Positions 32,899-42,600 of a stretch of 64,000 nucleotides of DNA are shown piece after piece. The stretch lies in assembly GCA_937901965.1 (NCBI GenBank), contig CALGSW010000007.1, positions 1-64,000 of the forward strand. Reading direction: 5' to 3'. The notes below the pieces were generated by a model. That model had not been told where the DNA came from. It did not search any database and saw only the letters and a program-made list of their open reading frames with translations. The translations under genes and the position numbers were made by a program. Positions within the stretch are counted from its first letter, which is position 1. Each line of letters begins with the position of its first letter. The stretch comes from an uncultured Bacteroidota bacterium. GTDB taxonomy: Bacteria > Bacteroidota > Bacteroidia > Bacteroidales > UBA932.

Positions 32899-33702
32899 TT
32901 GAAGCTTTTTGACACCCATATACATTCTCAATTTTCTCCTGATGGAAGAATGACCATGAGAGAGGCGGTTAGGGCTGCCGAGAAGTTTGGTCTTGGAGGA
33001 GTCTCCTTTACTGACCACTTTGACGTTGATGCTCCGGGCGATAACAGCCATTTCTCATTTGATCCTGTTAATCAGCAAAACCAGATAGAAAAACTGCAAA
33101 AAGAGACGAGTCTGTTTATTGGAAAAGGGATTGAACTGGGCCTTCAGCCTAATGCACTTTCCAGCGCGGCCAGGGCTGTCTCAATGTTCAACTTTGATGT
33201 GATAATTGCTTCAATCCATTTTGTGGACGGGATTGATCCGTATCATGACAAATACTATGATCTTAGACAGGAGAGAGTGGCTTATGGAAGATATCTAGAG
33301 AGCATATACGAATGTATATCGGGTTATAAAGACTTTGACATTCTCGGACACTTTGACTATATCACAAGGTACTCTCCATATCTTAACAAAACACTTTCAA
33401 TGAGTGAATATGGCGATTTTCTTGACCCTATACTCATAAATCTTGCGCAGAACGGTAAGGCGCTGGAAATTAATACGAACACATACAGAAAAAGAGGAGG
33501 CAGCACTCCTTTTTTGGATATTGCAGTGATAAAACATTTTCGCCAGGTTGGCGGAGAGTATATGACACTTGGATCTGATGCGCATGACAGCGAAAGAGTA
33601 GGAGATGGTTTAAAATCTGCTGCCGCAACTCTTCTGGATGCCGGATTTGAACATTTTACATATTTTGCCGGCAGAAAAGCCGTAAGAGTTAAGATTACTT
33701 AA
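32899..33702 (+). CDS. PHP-domain phosphatase (HisJ-type histidinol-phosphatase family)
   Basis: PHP-domain HisJ enzymes remove phosphate from histidinol phosphate; relatives hydrolyse other phosphate esters. The 267-residue protein shows the metal-binding motifs in order: DTHIHSQ at the N-terminus, FTDHFD near 40-45, ASIHF near 105, HFDYI near 153 and the closing GSDAHDSE near 226. It begins with TTG at 32899; no ATG or GTG is available without losing the first metal motif. No other histidine-synthesis genes are nearby, so the physiological substrate is uncertain. It may be the last gene of the cdaA transcript. Confidence 0.85.
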   Translation: MKLFDTHIHSQFSPDGRMTMREAVRAAEKFGLGGVSFTDHFDVDAPGDNSHFSFDPVNQQNQIEKLQKETSLFIGKGIELGLQPNALSSAARAVSMFNFDVIIASIHFVDGIDPYHDKYYDLRQERVAYGRYLESIYECISGYKDFDILGHFDYITRYSPYLNKTLSMSEYGDFLDPILINLAQNGKALEINTNTYRKRGGSTPFLDIAVIKHFRQVGGEYMTLGSDAHDSERVGDGLKSAAATLLDAGFEHFTYFAGRKAVRVKIT

Positions 33703-34087
33703 TTCCCTTTCTTTTTTTGTAATCCCTGTACCTTCCGGATAGCTTTAAGTATTTGACAAATTGATTGTTGTCAAGAATTTTTTCAAATGCCTCTTCTGTT
33801 TTCATTCCCCACTTCTTCTGAACATTCATATAGCTGTCTCTTGATTGCATCCCCGCTTTGCGCATATCTTCCATCTCTTTTGTAAGGCCGGTAAAGTTAT
33901 ACTGAAGTACAGAGTCAATGTAAAAGACCTGATGATCTGCCAGATCTAAATCTTTCTGAAGCCTGTCAGCCTGTTCTGAGGCAAGTTGTTCCGGTGTTTT
34001 CTCGGGCTCCTGCCCAAATACTGTGAAAGACGTAAAGCACAGAATCAGTGCAGTTAATGATGCTGATAAGGATTGAATGCTCTTCAT
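33695..34087 (-). CDS. Secreted helical protein of unknown function
   Basis: From Met 34087 the protein is 130 residues with a clear signal peptide (cleavage near VFGQ, residue 26). The frame is open 19 codons upstream to 34144, but that extension has no signal-like character and runs across the promoter of the C69 gene. The mature part is charged and helical, with QADRLQKDLDLADHQVFYIDS and a basic tail, vaguely like periplasmic Spy/CpxP-type helical chaperones. No family is recognised with confidence. Its end overlaps the PHP gene by eight bases on the other strand. Confidence 0.65.
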   Translation of the reverse strand: MKSIQSLSASLTALILCFTSFTVFGQEPEKTPEQLASEQADRLQKDLDLADHQVFYIDSVLQYNFTGLTKEMEDMRKAGMQSRDSYMNVQKKWGMKTEEAFEKILDNNQFVKYLKLSGRYRDYKKRKGIK

Positions 34088-34115
34088 TTGGCAATAAAAA
34101 ATAATATTATCTTTG
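34087..34115 (+). promoter_or_regulatory. Promoter of the C69 dipeptidase gene
   Basis: TTTG (34087-34090) and TATCTTTG (34108-34115) are 17 bases apart. The start codon lies 41 bases downstream. The -33 element touches the start codon of the divergent small secreted protein. Confidence 0.62.
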
Positions 34116-34156
34116 TAAGAAGTGAAAACGTAAATATAACACAATCATTTATAAAT

Positions 34157-35845
34157 ATGAAGAAAACAATCCTATCTGCACTAACTCTTGTAGCTCTCGT
34201 GCTTATGCCGGGAAGAGGCGAGTCTTGTACTAATCTTCTGATAACTAAAGGGGCTTCAAAAGATGGCTCTGTTATGGTTACCTATTCAGCAGATTCTCAC
34301 CAATTGTATGGTGAACTTTACTTTAAGAAGGCCAATAACTTCGCACCCGGAACAATGCTCAAAATTTATGAATGGGATACCGGAAAATTCCTGGGAGAGA
34401 TACCACAGGCAGAAAAAACATATTACACAGTGGGTAATATGAATGAGAAGCAGGTAATAATAACTGAAACTACTTTTGGGGGAAGGGAGCTTGAAGATCC
34501 TAGCGGAATAATGGATTATGGCTCTCTGATTTATGTAACACTGCAAAGGGCCGGAAGTGCACGTGAAGCTATTAAAATCATGACAGACCTTGTAAAGGAA
34601 TATGGATACTACTCTTCCGGAGAATCATTCTCGATAGCCGATAAAAATGAGGTTTGGATTCTTGAGATGATTGGTAAAGGTGTTAAGATGGAAAATGGCA
34701 AAAATCTGAATAAAGGTGCTGTATGGGTTGCTGTAAGAATACCTGACGGATATGTATCGGCACATGCAAACCAGGCAAGAATAACCACTTTCCCGCTCAA
34801 TGACCCTGAAAACTGCATCTATGCCCCGGATGTAATTTCTTTTGCAAAAGAGAAAGGATGGTATAAGGGAGCTGATAAGGATTTTAGCTTCTCTGATACT
34901 TACGCTCCTCTTGATTTTGGAGCGATGAGAGGATGTGAAGCCAGAGTGTGGGCCGCATTTAATATTATGGGCAAAGGGATGATAGGTGATAAACCCTATA
35001 CTCATTATCTGGATTATGCAATGGGCCATAATGCAAAAAACAGGATGCCACTTTATATTAAACCTGCTGAAAAATTATCTGTGAAGATGGTTGCTGATGC
35101 GATGAGAGATCATTACGAAGGTACAGCTCTTGACATGACTAAAGATGCCGGAGCCGGTGGCCATGCACTTCCTTACCGCTGGAGACCTATGGGTTTTGAA
35201 GTAGACGGAGTGAAATATACCAATGAAAGAGCTATTGCAACTCAGCAAACAGGATTCTGGCTACTTGGACAAGCCAGAAGTTGGTTACCGGATGAGGTTG
35301 GCGGAATCTTCTGGTTTGGAGTTGACGACGCTGCAACATCTGCTCTTACACCAATTTACTCAAGCTCTACAAGAGTTCCTGAGTGTTTCCGTGTTGGAAA
35401 CGGTAATATGACAACATACTCTCCAACCTCTGCCTTCTGGATTTTCAACAGAGTTGCTCAGTTTGCCTATCTTCTATATGACAGGGTGCATCCGGAGGTA
35501 AAAAAGGTAGCAGATAAGCACGAACTGGATGCTTTAGAGCGTACGTCTGCAATTGATGCTGCAGCAATGGAGCTTTATAAGCAATCTCCTGCAAAGGCAC
35601 GTGAATTTCTTACAGATTATTCTGTGAGAACGGCTCAGGATCTGTTTGAGAAATGGGTAGCTCTTGACCAGTATCTACTGGTTAAATTCATGGATGGGAA
35701 CATAAAGAAACAAGACCCTGACGGAAGTTTCCTTGACAATGGTAGCGGTAAGAACATTCCTGCATCACCTTCACAGCCTGGTTATTCGGAGATCTGGAAA
35801 AGGGCAGTAAAGGAGAGTGCGGGGGATAGACTGAAATCTATGTAA
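34157..35845 (+). CDS. C69-family dipeptidase (PepD-like), secreted
   Basis: C69 peptidases are N-terminal-nucleophile hydrolases that split dipeptides. The 562-residue protein starts at Met 34157 with a signal peptide ending near GES. C24 follows in the block CTNLLITKGAS and would become the N-terminal nucleophile after cleavage. Further family motifs are VTYSADSHQLYGEL and a long segment rich in Trp/Tyr around GGIFWFGVDDAATSA. The reading frame opens earlier at 34073, but that codon lies upstream of the promoter. Bacteroidota use such enzymes in peptide scavenging. It is a single transcription unit ended by a strong terminator. Confidence 0.92.
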   Translation: MKKTILSALTLVALVLMPGRGESCTNLLITKGASKDGSVMVTYSADSHQLYGELYFKKANNFAPGTMLKIYEWDTGKFLGEIPQAEKTYYTVGNMNEKQVIITETTFGGRELEDPSGIMDYGSLIYVTLQRAGSAREAIKIMTDLVKEYGYYSSGESFSIADKNEVWILEMIGKGVKMENGKNLNKGAVWVAVRIPDGYVSAHANQARITTFPLNDPENCIYAPDVISFAKEKGWYKGADKDFSFSDTYAPLDFGAMRGCEARVWAAFNIMGKGMIGDKPYTHYLDYAMGHNAKNRMPLYIKPAEKLSVKMVADAMRDHYEGTALDMTKDAGAGGHALPYRWRPMGFEVDGVKYTNERAIATQQTGFWLLGQARSWLPDEVGGIFWFGVDDAATSALTPIYSSSTRVPECFRVGNGNMTTYSPTSAFWIFNRVAQFAYLLYDRVHPEVKKVADKHELDALERTSAIDAAAMELYKQSPAKAREFLTDYSVRTAQDLFEKWVALDQYLLVKFMDGNIKKQDPDGSFLDNGSGKNIPASPSQPGYSEIWKRAVKESAGDRLKSM

Positions 35846-35864
35846 GCGCACTCATTATAAAACG

Positions 35865-35905
35865 AAAGAGGCTGACCAATTTGATACATGGTCAGCCTCT
35901 TTTTT
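35865..35905 (+). terminator. Strong terminator after the C69 dipeptidase gene
   Basis: A 14-bp perfect stem (35865-35878 with 35889-35902, loop 10) runs into a T tract. Because both flanking genes point toward it, it may also help terminate the small minus-strand gene, although the T tract on that side is weak. Confidence 0.9.
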
Positions 35906-35920
35906 GATGAATAGTAACAG

Positions 35921-36370
35921 TTAAAATCTGTAAGCCAAAGAAAACTGTTGCCTGTATCCCGGACTTAAATTAAAAGTCAATGAGTTCAATTTATCATTAT
36001 AACTCTTACTTTTACTTGCACCAATAACCCAAAGGGTTATTCCTCCTCCCAATGCAGTGATTCCCAATGATGTTGCAGCTATTCCCATGAGACGTTGAAA
36101 CTCCAACTGATCATCGGTATAGACATCGTAGAAATCGTTGTAAGTCTCGTTTATTGTTTTGTTTACATAATCTGCAAGTAAAAAAGTACCTAATCCGGTA
36201 ATCAAAGTACCACCCACTGCCAGACCGATACCTCCCCTCTTCATTTTATCATAGGAGACTACCTTTTTCATATAAAGGTACTCCTGTGGAGAGTAGTCAC
36301 GGGGGGCAATCTGGGCAAAGAGCGGGGAAAAGAGGGCCAGAGTTAAAATTAGAGTTAGTAATTTTTTCAT
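35921..36370 (-). CDS. Small predicted membrane protein, function unknown
   Basis: The 149-residue protein has an N-terminal signal sequence (ends SPLFAQ, residue 20). Two hydrophobic, Gly-rich segments (about 47-66 and 94-114) are separated by an acidic, Tyr-rich loop. It ends LAYRF with a terminal Phe, as in some outer-membrane proteins. I recognise no family. A -7 element overlapping the end of the upstream DUF4954 gene suggests independent transcription. Confidence 0.7.
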   Translation of the reverse strand: MKKLLTLILTLALFSPLFAQIAPRDYSPQEYLYMKKVVSYDKMKRGGIGLAVGGTLITGLGTFLLADYVNKTINETYNDFYDVYTDDQLEFQRLMGIAATSLGITALGGGITLWVIGASKSKSYNDKLNSLTFNLSPGYRQQFSLAYRF

Positions 36371-36398
36371 TTTTTTAGCTGGTTTTTTTATTCTGTTA

Positions 36399-36406
36399 CA
36401 AAGATA
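36399..36406 (-). promoter_or_regulatory. -7 element of the small membrane protein gene
   Basis: TATCTTTG on the minus strand, 28 bases before the ATG at 36370 and just past the stop of the DUF4954 gene. Confidence 0.45.
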
Positions 36407-36408
36407 TT

Positions 36409-38400
36409 TTAATTACCAATATCTCCAAGTCTCTCTATCAATTCGTTTCCCAGAGCCGTTTTATCATGAATATGCTGCAGTACTGCAGCAACGAAAGGAT
36501 TCTTTTCAAATACCCCTCTGACCTGTTCAAAATCCAGCTTTCTCTCTTCATTGTTTCCATCTGCACCAAAGCCGGTCATTGAATTGAGTGAAAACTCTTT
36601 ACGGGCATCTTCGTAAACCATCCGGTCTAATCCTACAACCGCCTTTTGCCACGCCAGAACAATTTCCTTAACATCAGCAGCTGAAATTTTTTCCGGATCT
36701 ATACCGTAAAACTCCTTAATTTTTGAGTGTGCCCAGCTCCATTCATAGAAATAATAATTTTTGTGAAGATCTTCAATAAAGCTGTTTATCTCCTTAAGTT
36801 TTGAAATACTGCCATCCTCAATTCCGTTCATAAGCCTTTCAATCTCACTTCTGGGGGCAATAAGACCCGATATATCCACCCACTCGCCCAGGCCAATATT
36901 AGTATCCGGTCTGAGTCTGAGTCTTATCTCCTCCTCGTTCTTAAACTTTATGCCCTCTAATCTTTTGATTATTGAGTTACCCAGAAACTTATTTATTGCA
37001 ATTTCATAGTAGTTGATTCCATTCACCAGCGAGCTGTTTTTAATTTTAGTGCTCTTATATGAATAGAGATCAGTTGTCTCTCCGGAGACCCTTCTTAATT
37101 CAAGCAGCAGCTCTCTTCCGTTCATCATCTTTTGAATTGTAAAGGGGCTAAGAAGATTATAATTAATTTGGTCAAGTTTTTTTGGGTCTTTTCTTTTGTC
37201 CCTTTTTGGCCATTTCTGAGCATCCCTTATTGTACCTACACTTCTTAGATTTACCCCCGGTATAAGATGAGTGGTATTATCCTTCTCTATCAAGTAAGAA
37301 AAAGGGAGAGATGTAGTATCGGTATTGCTAACGTGCCTTCCCATCACGAGGGAAAAAGCTCCTATCCTTGCCGGCCATAGTATGTATGAATCCGATGTTG
37401 TCTTAGCCCCCCTCTCCAGGATACCCTGGTGAATAGGCCCCAGTTTGTACATGTGATTACTCTGGTTTGAACCGGATCCGGCATTCATAAATGAGAACAT
37501 ACCGGCAATGAGGAGGCTGCTTTTGTGGTGACTTACAGTATATGGACCTGCAAATACAGCACAAGCTTCTCCATTCTCACCATGACAGTTTGAGAAGAAT
37601 AGGGTATCACTTGCAGAGTATCCCCTCCCCAGAGTTGTGCTCTGACCAACAAAGCATTTACTGATAGTTGCACCGCTATCCAGATGTGCCCCCGATGATA
37701 TAATAAAATCTTCGCAGCTAACACCATAACCAATATAAACAGGGTCTTCAAAACAACTGTTTATTGTACCGTTAACAAGATGAGGAGCCCCTTCAATAGT
37801 TGCGCCATCCCCGATTCTTACATTTTTAATATTTCCGGTATTACTTATTCTTACACCAGAGCCTATCTTACCCCTGTCTGATGCGTGCTTGTCTGCATAA
37901 TAGGTTACTACCTCTTTCATCCTCTTTATTAAAGCAGGCCTGTGCCTGTAGAGAGCCATAATATAGGCGAAATGGGCACTTAGTTTGTCATTAATAGGTA
38001 CCTCTCTGCCGCCGGTTTCACTCAGAACAGATACCTCAACTCCATTGCCAAAATGGGAAGTTCCGTCCACAAGTATTCTGTCTGCATTCTCAATAATGCA
38101 GTCCCGGCCAATTTCATAATTGGCAATGTAATTATGAATGTTCTCAATGCAAGTATTATCGCCTACACTTACGTTGTGCAGTTTAGCGTGACAGATTCCG
38201 GACTGAATTTTCACACCTCCTGGAAGCTCAAAAACGGACTCAAAGAGTCCCAGTTTTATCTCTCCTGAAAAAGCGGCATCCCAAACTCTCTCAGCACGAA
38301 AATGGGGATGTACAAAAATCTTTGTCCAGTCTTGTGAATGGCAGCGTTGCAATTTGAGCTGCCTTATTTCTTGTTCGTTAACAGGTCTGTAGTTTTCCAT
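36409..38400 (-). CDS. DUF4954 family protein (left-handed beta-helix)
   Basis: The 663-residue cytoplasmic protein has no signal peptide. Residues of about 60-370 contain repeated hexapeptide-like units (for example VSVGDNTCIENI, IGSGVRISNTGNI, VRIGDGATIEGAP), the mark of a left-handed beta-helix as found in acyl- and nucleotidyltransferases. The second half is helical. The length and the sequence pattern fit DUF4954, a family found in Bacteroidota with no experimentally settled role that I know. It may be a sugar-nucleotide or acyl transferase. It is divergent from glutaminase. Confidence 0.82.
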   Translation of the reverse strand: MENYRPVNEQEIRQLKLQRCHSQDWTKIFVHPHFRAERVWDAAFSGEIKLGLFESVFELPGGVKIQSGICHAKLHNVSVGDNTCIENIHNYIANYEIGRDCIIENADRILVDGTSHFGNGVEVSVLSETGGREVPINDKLSAHFAYIMALYRHRPALIKRMKEVVTYYADKHASDRGKIGSGVRISNTGNIKNVRIGDGATIEGAPHLVNGTINSCFEDPVYIGYGVSCEDFIISSGAHLDSGATISKCFVGQSTTLGRGYSASDTLFFSNCHGENGEACAVFAGPYTVSHHKSSLLIAGMFSFMNAGSGSNQSNHMYKLGPIHQGILERGAKTTSDSYILWPARIGAFSLVMGRHVSNTDTTSLPFSYLIEKDNTTHLIPGVNLRSVGTIRDAQKWPKRDKRKDPKKLDQINYNLLSPFTIQKMMNGRELLLELRRVSGETTDLYSYKSTKIKNSSLVNGINYYEIAINKFLGNSIIKRLEGIKFKNEEEIRLRLRPDTNIGLGEWVDISGLIAPRSEIERLMNGIEDGSISKLKEINSFIEDLHKNYYFYEWSWAHSKIKEFYGIDPEKISAADVKEIVLAWQKAVVGLDRMVYEDARKEFSLNSMTGFGADGNNEERKLDFEQVRGVFEKNPFVAAVLQHIHDKTALGNELIERLGDIGN

Positions 38401-38425
38401 ACTCTAAATTAGATAAAAATTCTTC

Positions 38426-38433
38426 TATATTTG
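38426..38433 (+). promoter_or_regulatory. -7 element of glsA
   Basis: TATATTTG is an exact consensus match 14 bases before ATG 38448, giving a very short leader. Confidence 0.55.
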
Positions 38434-38447
38434 TAAAAATTAAGAGA

Positions 38448-39362
38448 ATGCAGTACAAAGAGATCATAGAACGCATTTACGAAGAGCTTCATGATTATAC
38501 CGGACACGGAAAAGTTGCAGACTATATTCCCGCGCTGTCAAAAGTAGTTCCTCACAATTACGGAATCTCCATTGCAACACTTGAGGGTGATCATTACTCA
38601 GTGGGAGATGTAGAAACCAGATTCACTATTCAGAGTATTTCAAAGGTTTTTACACTTGCTATGGTCAGCAGACATCTGGGAGACAAATTATGGGAAATTG
38701 TTGGCCGGGAGCCATCCGGAACCGCCTTTAACTCCCTGATACAACTTGAGCAAGAGAGGGGAATTCCAAGAAATCCTTTTATCAACGCAGGAGCACTTGT
38801 GATAACAGACAGACTATTATCACTTTATAAGAGTCCAAAAGAGGATATTCTGGACTTTGTAAGAGAGCTTAGTGGAAATAAAAGACTTGAATATAACAAG
38901 GAGGTGGCTTTGTCTGAAATTGAACATTCAAACAGAAACCTGGCTCTTGCCCACTTTGTAAAAAGCTTTGGCAATCTTGTTAATGATCCCGTTAAGGTAA
39001 TAGACACATATTGTCATCACTGCGCTTTAAATTTGAACACATATGAGCTGGCAACCTCTTTTCTCTTTCTGGCCAACGGCGGTATTATACCCTCATCGGA
39101 ACAGAGAGTCTGTGGGTCAAGAAGTGCAAAAAGATTAAATGCATTAATGCTAACATGCGGGTTATACAATGAGTCCGGTGATTTTGCATATCGAGTGGGT
39201 TTGCCGGGAAAGAGTGGTGTGGGCGGTGGCATTGTTGCCGTGATACCGGGAAAACTTTCAATTGCCGTCTGGAGTCCGGAACTTAACAAAAACGGTAACT
39301 CATACAGAGGTATTGAGACCCTCGAGAGATTCACAACATATTTAGGAATATCAGTATTTTAA
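38448..39362 (+). CDS. glsA: Glutaminase
   Basis: Glutaminase hydrolyses glutamine to glutamate and ammonia and has the serine beta-lactamase-like fold. The 304-residue protein carries the catalytic S63-I-S-K66 (SxxK motif), the NPFINAGA block and the C-terminal PGKSGVGGGIVAVIPGKL. Length matches the bacterial YbaS/YneH group. It lies six bases before the S9 peptidase gene, so the two are probably co-transcribed. Both release nitrogen or amino acids from organic nitrogen, which fits an amino-acid-fermenting lifestyle; that link is inference. Confidence 0.97.
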   Translation: MQYKEIIERIYEELHDYTGHGKVADYIPALSKVVPHNYGISIATLEGDHYSVGDVETRFTIQSISKVFTLAMVSRHLGDKLWEIVGREPSGTAFNSLIQLEQERGIPRNPFINAGALVITDRLLSLYKSPKEDILDFVRELSGNKRLEYNKEVALSEIEHSNRNLALAHFVKSFGNLVNDPVKVIDTYCHHCALNLNTYELATSFLFLANGGIIPSSEQRVCGSRSAKRLNALMLTCGLYNESGDFAYRVGLPGKSGVGGGIVAVIPGKLSIAVWSPELNKNGNSYRGIETLERFTTYLGISVF

Positions 39363-39368
39363 TATATT

Positions 39369-41975
39369 ATGAACAGAATAATAACCTCAATCATCCTCTC
39401 ATTTATTGTTCTTGGATTTTCATTTAACGCACAGGCGGATGGTAAACGACCGCTTACAGTTGATGATATTGTTAAGTGGAACAGAATAACTGATCAAAAA
39501 ATTTCTGATGACGGGAGATTCATTTCAGTTCTTGTAGAGCCATGGAAAGGAACTTCCAAGGCATCACTGATTGATGTAAGGGGAAATACTGTATTCTCAT
39601 TAGATTCGGCAAAGTCAGCCCACTTTACATCAGACAGTGAATTTTTGATTGTCCACAGGGCGGGTAAGAAGACAGAATCTCTCATTTTTTTTAATATAAA
39701 AAGTGGAAATTCAGAAAGAGTTGATTCTGTATCAAAGTTCTTAGTGATGAAAGACTGGGGTTCCTGGGTTTTGTTTGCAAAGAGAGACTCTTCTGTTATA
39801 GCTTATAATTTGGTTCAAAACAAAAGATTTAATTACGGCAAGGTCAAGGATTGGTCAACTGCTTTAAAAACAGTGAGGATTTTAGCAGTAAAAGGAGAAA
39901 ATATAGTTTGTATTGATCCTGTGACAGATTCGGAGAGAGTCGTCGGCAAAGCAAAGAAAGTGAGCAAACTCGCTGTTTCAAAGAGTGGAAATCAATTTGC
40001 CTGGCTTGATTCCGGTGAAATTTCAATACATTCACAAGAGGGAGAAATAAGGAGAATAAAGGCAGGTGAATCCTCGCTCCCACAGGGATGGAGAGTGCCG
40101 GATAATTCGCCTTTGTACTTTTCTGATAATGGGAATAAGTTATACTTTGGTACATCCCCGGCAGAGAGAAAAAGAGACACTTCCGCTGTTGACGGAGATT
40201 GGCCGGGAGTACAGGTGTGGCATTGGAAAGAAGGTGTTCAGTTTACTGCTCAGGTGGTTGATAAAGAAAGGGATAAGAAAAAAACTAACCTTGCTGTATA
40301 TGATATTGAGGCATCTGTACTTACACAACTGGCAAACAATGAGAGCCCCGGAATTATAACTGCAGACAAAGGTAATGGTGACTGGGTAATGAGCTTGTCA
40401 GAAAAGAGATATAGTCTTGAAGAGATGTGGACCGGCCGTACAAAATATGACATTCATATTACAAATGCCGTTATGGACAGATCTGTTCCTGTTGCAACAG
40501 CTGTAAACGGAAATCCTCAGTTTTCTCCTAAGGGGAAATGGATTTACTGGTATAGTTTTCCGGATAGTTCGTGGTATTCCTGGTCTGTTATCTCTATGAA
40601 CGGGGGTTTTATTACGTCTCCTGAATTTCTGCCTGTCCACGATGAGGAGAATGATGTGCCTGACTGGCCATCGGCATATGGTATTGCCGGATGGAATGAG
40701 GATGAAAGTGCAATATATCTTTATGATAAATTTGACATATGGAGAGTTGATCCTCAAGGGAAAACCAAACCTGTAAGAATAACTTTCAATGGCAGAGAGA
40801 AGGGCCTTACTTACAGATTTGAAAAAACGGATGTTGAATCAGAGTATATTGATGAAAGGGAGGATATGTTGCTCTCAGTTTTTGACAATTCAACTAAAGA
40901 GGGAGGTTTTGCATTGTTAAAAGCCGGGTTTAAGAGAGAGCCATCTTTGATGGTTTTGGGTAATTACAGCTATTCTGGAATCTTGAAGGCAAAAAAGAGC
41001 AAAGTGCTCATTTATACAAAAGAGAATTACGAAGTCTCTCCTGATATTTATATTTCCGATATCGGTTTTAAAAATGAAACTAAAATAACTGACATAAATC
41101 CACAGCAGAGAGATTTTATTTGGGGTAAGGCAGAACTTGTAAGCTGGACCTCTCTGGATGGAGTTAAGTTACAAGGAGTGGTTTATAAACCTGCAAATTT
41201 TGACCCTTCTAAAAAATATCCGCTAATTGTAAATTTTTATGAGAAAAACTCATCAACACTACATAGTTACAGAACGCCTGAAGCTCACAGATCTACAGTT
41301 GACTATCACATGTATAACAGTCATGGGTATGTTATCTTTAATCCTGACATTGTTTATAGAGAAGGATATCCCGGTGAGAGCGGACTCAATTGTATAATGC
41401 CTGGTATTACTGCACTTATTCAACAGGGATGGGTTGATGAGAAGGCTATAGGTGCTCAGGGCCATAGCTGGGGCGGATATCAGGTTGCTTATCTGGCAAC
41501 AAGAACAAGTATGTTTGCAGCAATTGAAAGTGGTGCACCGGTAGTTAATATGTTCAGTGCCTATGGTGGAATCAGATGGGGAACCGGCCTTAACAGATCT
41601 TTCCAATACGAACATCAGCAGAGCAGGATAGGTGCAACACCCTGGGAGTCTCATATGAGATATATTGAGAACTCTCCTCTATTCTCTATGGATAAGGTCA
41701 CAACGCCTATTCTTATAATGCACAATGATCAGGATGGTCATGTTCCATGGTATCAAGGAATTGAGTACTTTGTCGCACTCAAAAGGCTTCAAAAACCTGT
41801 ATGGTTGTTAAACTATAGCGGCGAAGTTCACTGGCCTCAGAAAATCCAGAATAAGATGGATTTTCAGAAAAGGATGATGCAGTTTTTTGATCACTATCTG
41901 CGGGGAAAAGAGGCTCCTAAATGGATGAAAGAGGGTATCTCCGCAATTGATCTTGATTATGAGTTAGGGTATTGA
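39369..41975 (+). CDS. S9-family prolyl-oligopeptidase-like peptidase, secreted
   Basis: The 868-residue protein has a signal peptide (ends AQAD, residue 24), a beta-propeller region to about residue 600 and a C-terminal alpha/beta-hydrolase domain. The catalytic triad is visible as S700 in GHSWGGY, D789 in NDQDGHVPW and H821 in GEVHWPQ. Family members cut short peptides, often after proline or as dipeptidyl-peptidases. Specificity is not readable. It should act in the periplasm. It follows glsA by six bases and ends 48 bases before nrfH, which has its own promoter. Confidence 0.93.
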   Translation: MNRIITSIILSFIVLGFSFNAQADGKRPLTVDDIVKWNRITDQKISDDGRFISVLVEPWKGTSKASLIDVRGNTVFSLDSAKSAHFTSDSEFLIVHRAGKKTESLIFFNIKSGNSERVDSVSKFLVMKDWGSWVLFAKRDSSVIAYNLVQNKRFNYGKVKDWSTALKTVRILAVKGENIVCIDPVTDSERVVGKAKKVSKLAVSKSGNQFAWLDSGEISIHSQEGEIRRIKAGESSLPQGWRVPDNSPLYFSDNGNKLYFGTSPAERKRDTSAVDGDWPGVQVWHWKEGVQFTAQVVDKERDKKKTNLAVYDIEASVLTQLANNESPGIITADKGNGDWVMSLSEKRYSLEEMWTGRTKYDIHITNAVMDRSVPVATAVNGNPQFSPKGKWIYWYSFPDSSWYSWSVISMNGGFITSPEFLPVHDEENDVPDWPSAYGIAGWNEDESAIYLYDKFDIWRVDPQGKTKPVRITFNGREKGLTYRFEKTDVESEYIDEREDMLLSVFDNSTKEGGFALLKAGFKREPSLMVLGNYSYSGILKAKKSKVLIYTKENYEVSPDIYISDIGFKNETKITDINPQQRDFIWGKAELVSWTSLDGVKLQGVVYKPANFDPSKKYPLIVNFYEKNSSTLHSYRTPEAHRSTVDYHMYNSHGYVIFNPDIVYREGYPGESGLNCIMPGITALIQQGWVDEKAIGAQGHSWGGYQVAYLATRTSMFAAIESGAPVVNMFSAYGGIRWGTGLNRSFQYEHQQSRIGATPWESHMRYIENSPLFSMDKVTTPILIMHNDQDGHVPWYQGIEYFVALKRLQKPVWLLNYSGEVHWPQKIQNKMDFQKRMMQFFDHYLRGKEAPKWMKEGISAIDLDYELGY

Positions 41976-41993
41976 TTACTAGCAAATAATTTT

Positions 41994-42001
41994 TATCTTT
42001 G
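41994..42001 (+). promoter_or_regulatory. -7 element of the nrfHA-resB-ccsA operon
   Basis: TATCTTTG matches TAnnTTTG, 22 bases before ATG 42024. No FNR/CRP-like palindrome was recognised nearby. Confidence 0.5.
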
Positions 42002-42023
42002 TTTAAGATCAAAAGAGTAAGTC

Positions 42024-42590
42024 ATGGAAGTTCAATTTCCCAAGAAGCTTGTTCTCCCGCTTATCATTCTGCTGGGTGCCGTTGCAGGCGTCTTTTTCTA
42101 TCTGTTGTATGTAGCCAGAATGCCATCATATCTTTCAGACGATCCTTCTGCATGCGTTAATTGTCACATAATGGCTCCTTATTATCAAAGCTGGCAAAAG
42201 AGTTCTCATCAGGCCTGGACAACGTGCAATGAGTGCCACGTACCTCAGGATAATTTTGTCCGGGGATATGCATTTAAAGCAAAAGACGGACTGTATCACG
42301 CAGCTGTATTTACTGCCAGAATGGAGCCTCAGGTCATCAGGCCGCGGAATGAGAGCTATGCCGTGATTATGGAAAATTGTATCAGGTGTCATTCTCAGCT
42401 AAATCAGGAGTTTGTAAACACCGGGATGCTTAGTTATGCCGATACTCAGAACGGGAAAGGCAAGGCCTGCTGGGATTGCCACAGGGAGGTGCCTCACGGA
42501 AGAATCTCAAACCTTGCGATGAGTCCAAATGCAATAGTCCCTCTTCCTGAATCTCCGGTTCCACAATGGTTAAAAGATATTATGAAATAA
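42024..42590 (+). CDS. nrfH: Cytochrome c nitrite reductase small subunit NrfH
   Basis: NrfH is a membrane-anchored tetrahaem quinol dehydrogenase that passes electrons to NrfA. The 188-residue protein has one N-terminal membrane helix (about 9-30) and four CXXCH motifs: 44-48, 68-72, 119-123 and 149-153. M50 just after the first motif fits the unusual Met ligand of haem 1 in NrfH. It lies ten bases before nrfA and heads an operon that also encodes the haem-attachment proteins ResB and CcsA. Confidence 0.97.
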   Translation: MEVQFPKKLVLPLIILLGAVAGVFFYLLYVARMPSYLSDDPSACVNCHIMAPYYQSWQKSSHQAWTTCNECHVPQDNFVRGYAFKAKDGLYHAAVFTARMEPQVIRPRNESYAVIMENCIRCHSQLNQEFVNTGMLSYADTQNGKGKACWDCHREVPHGRISNLAMSPNAIVPLPESPVPQWLKDIMK

Positions 42591-42600
42591 AGTCTATATC

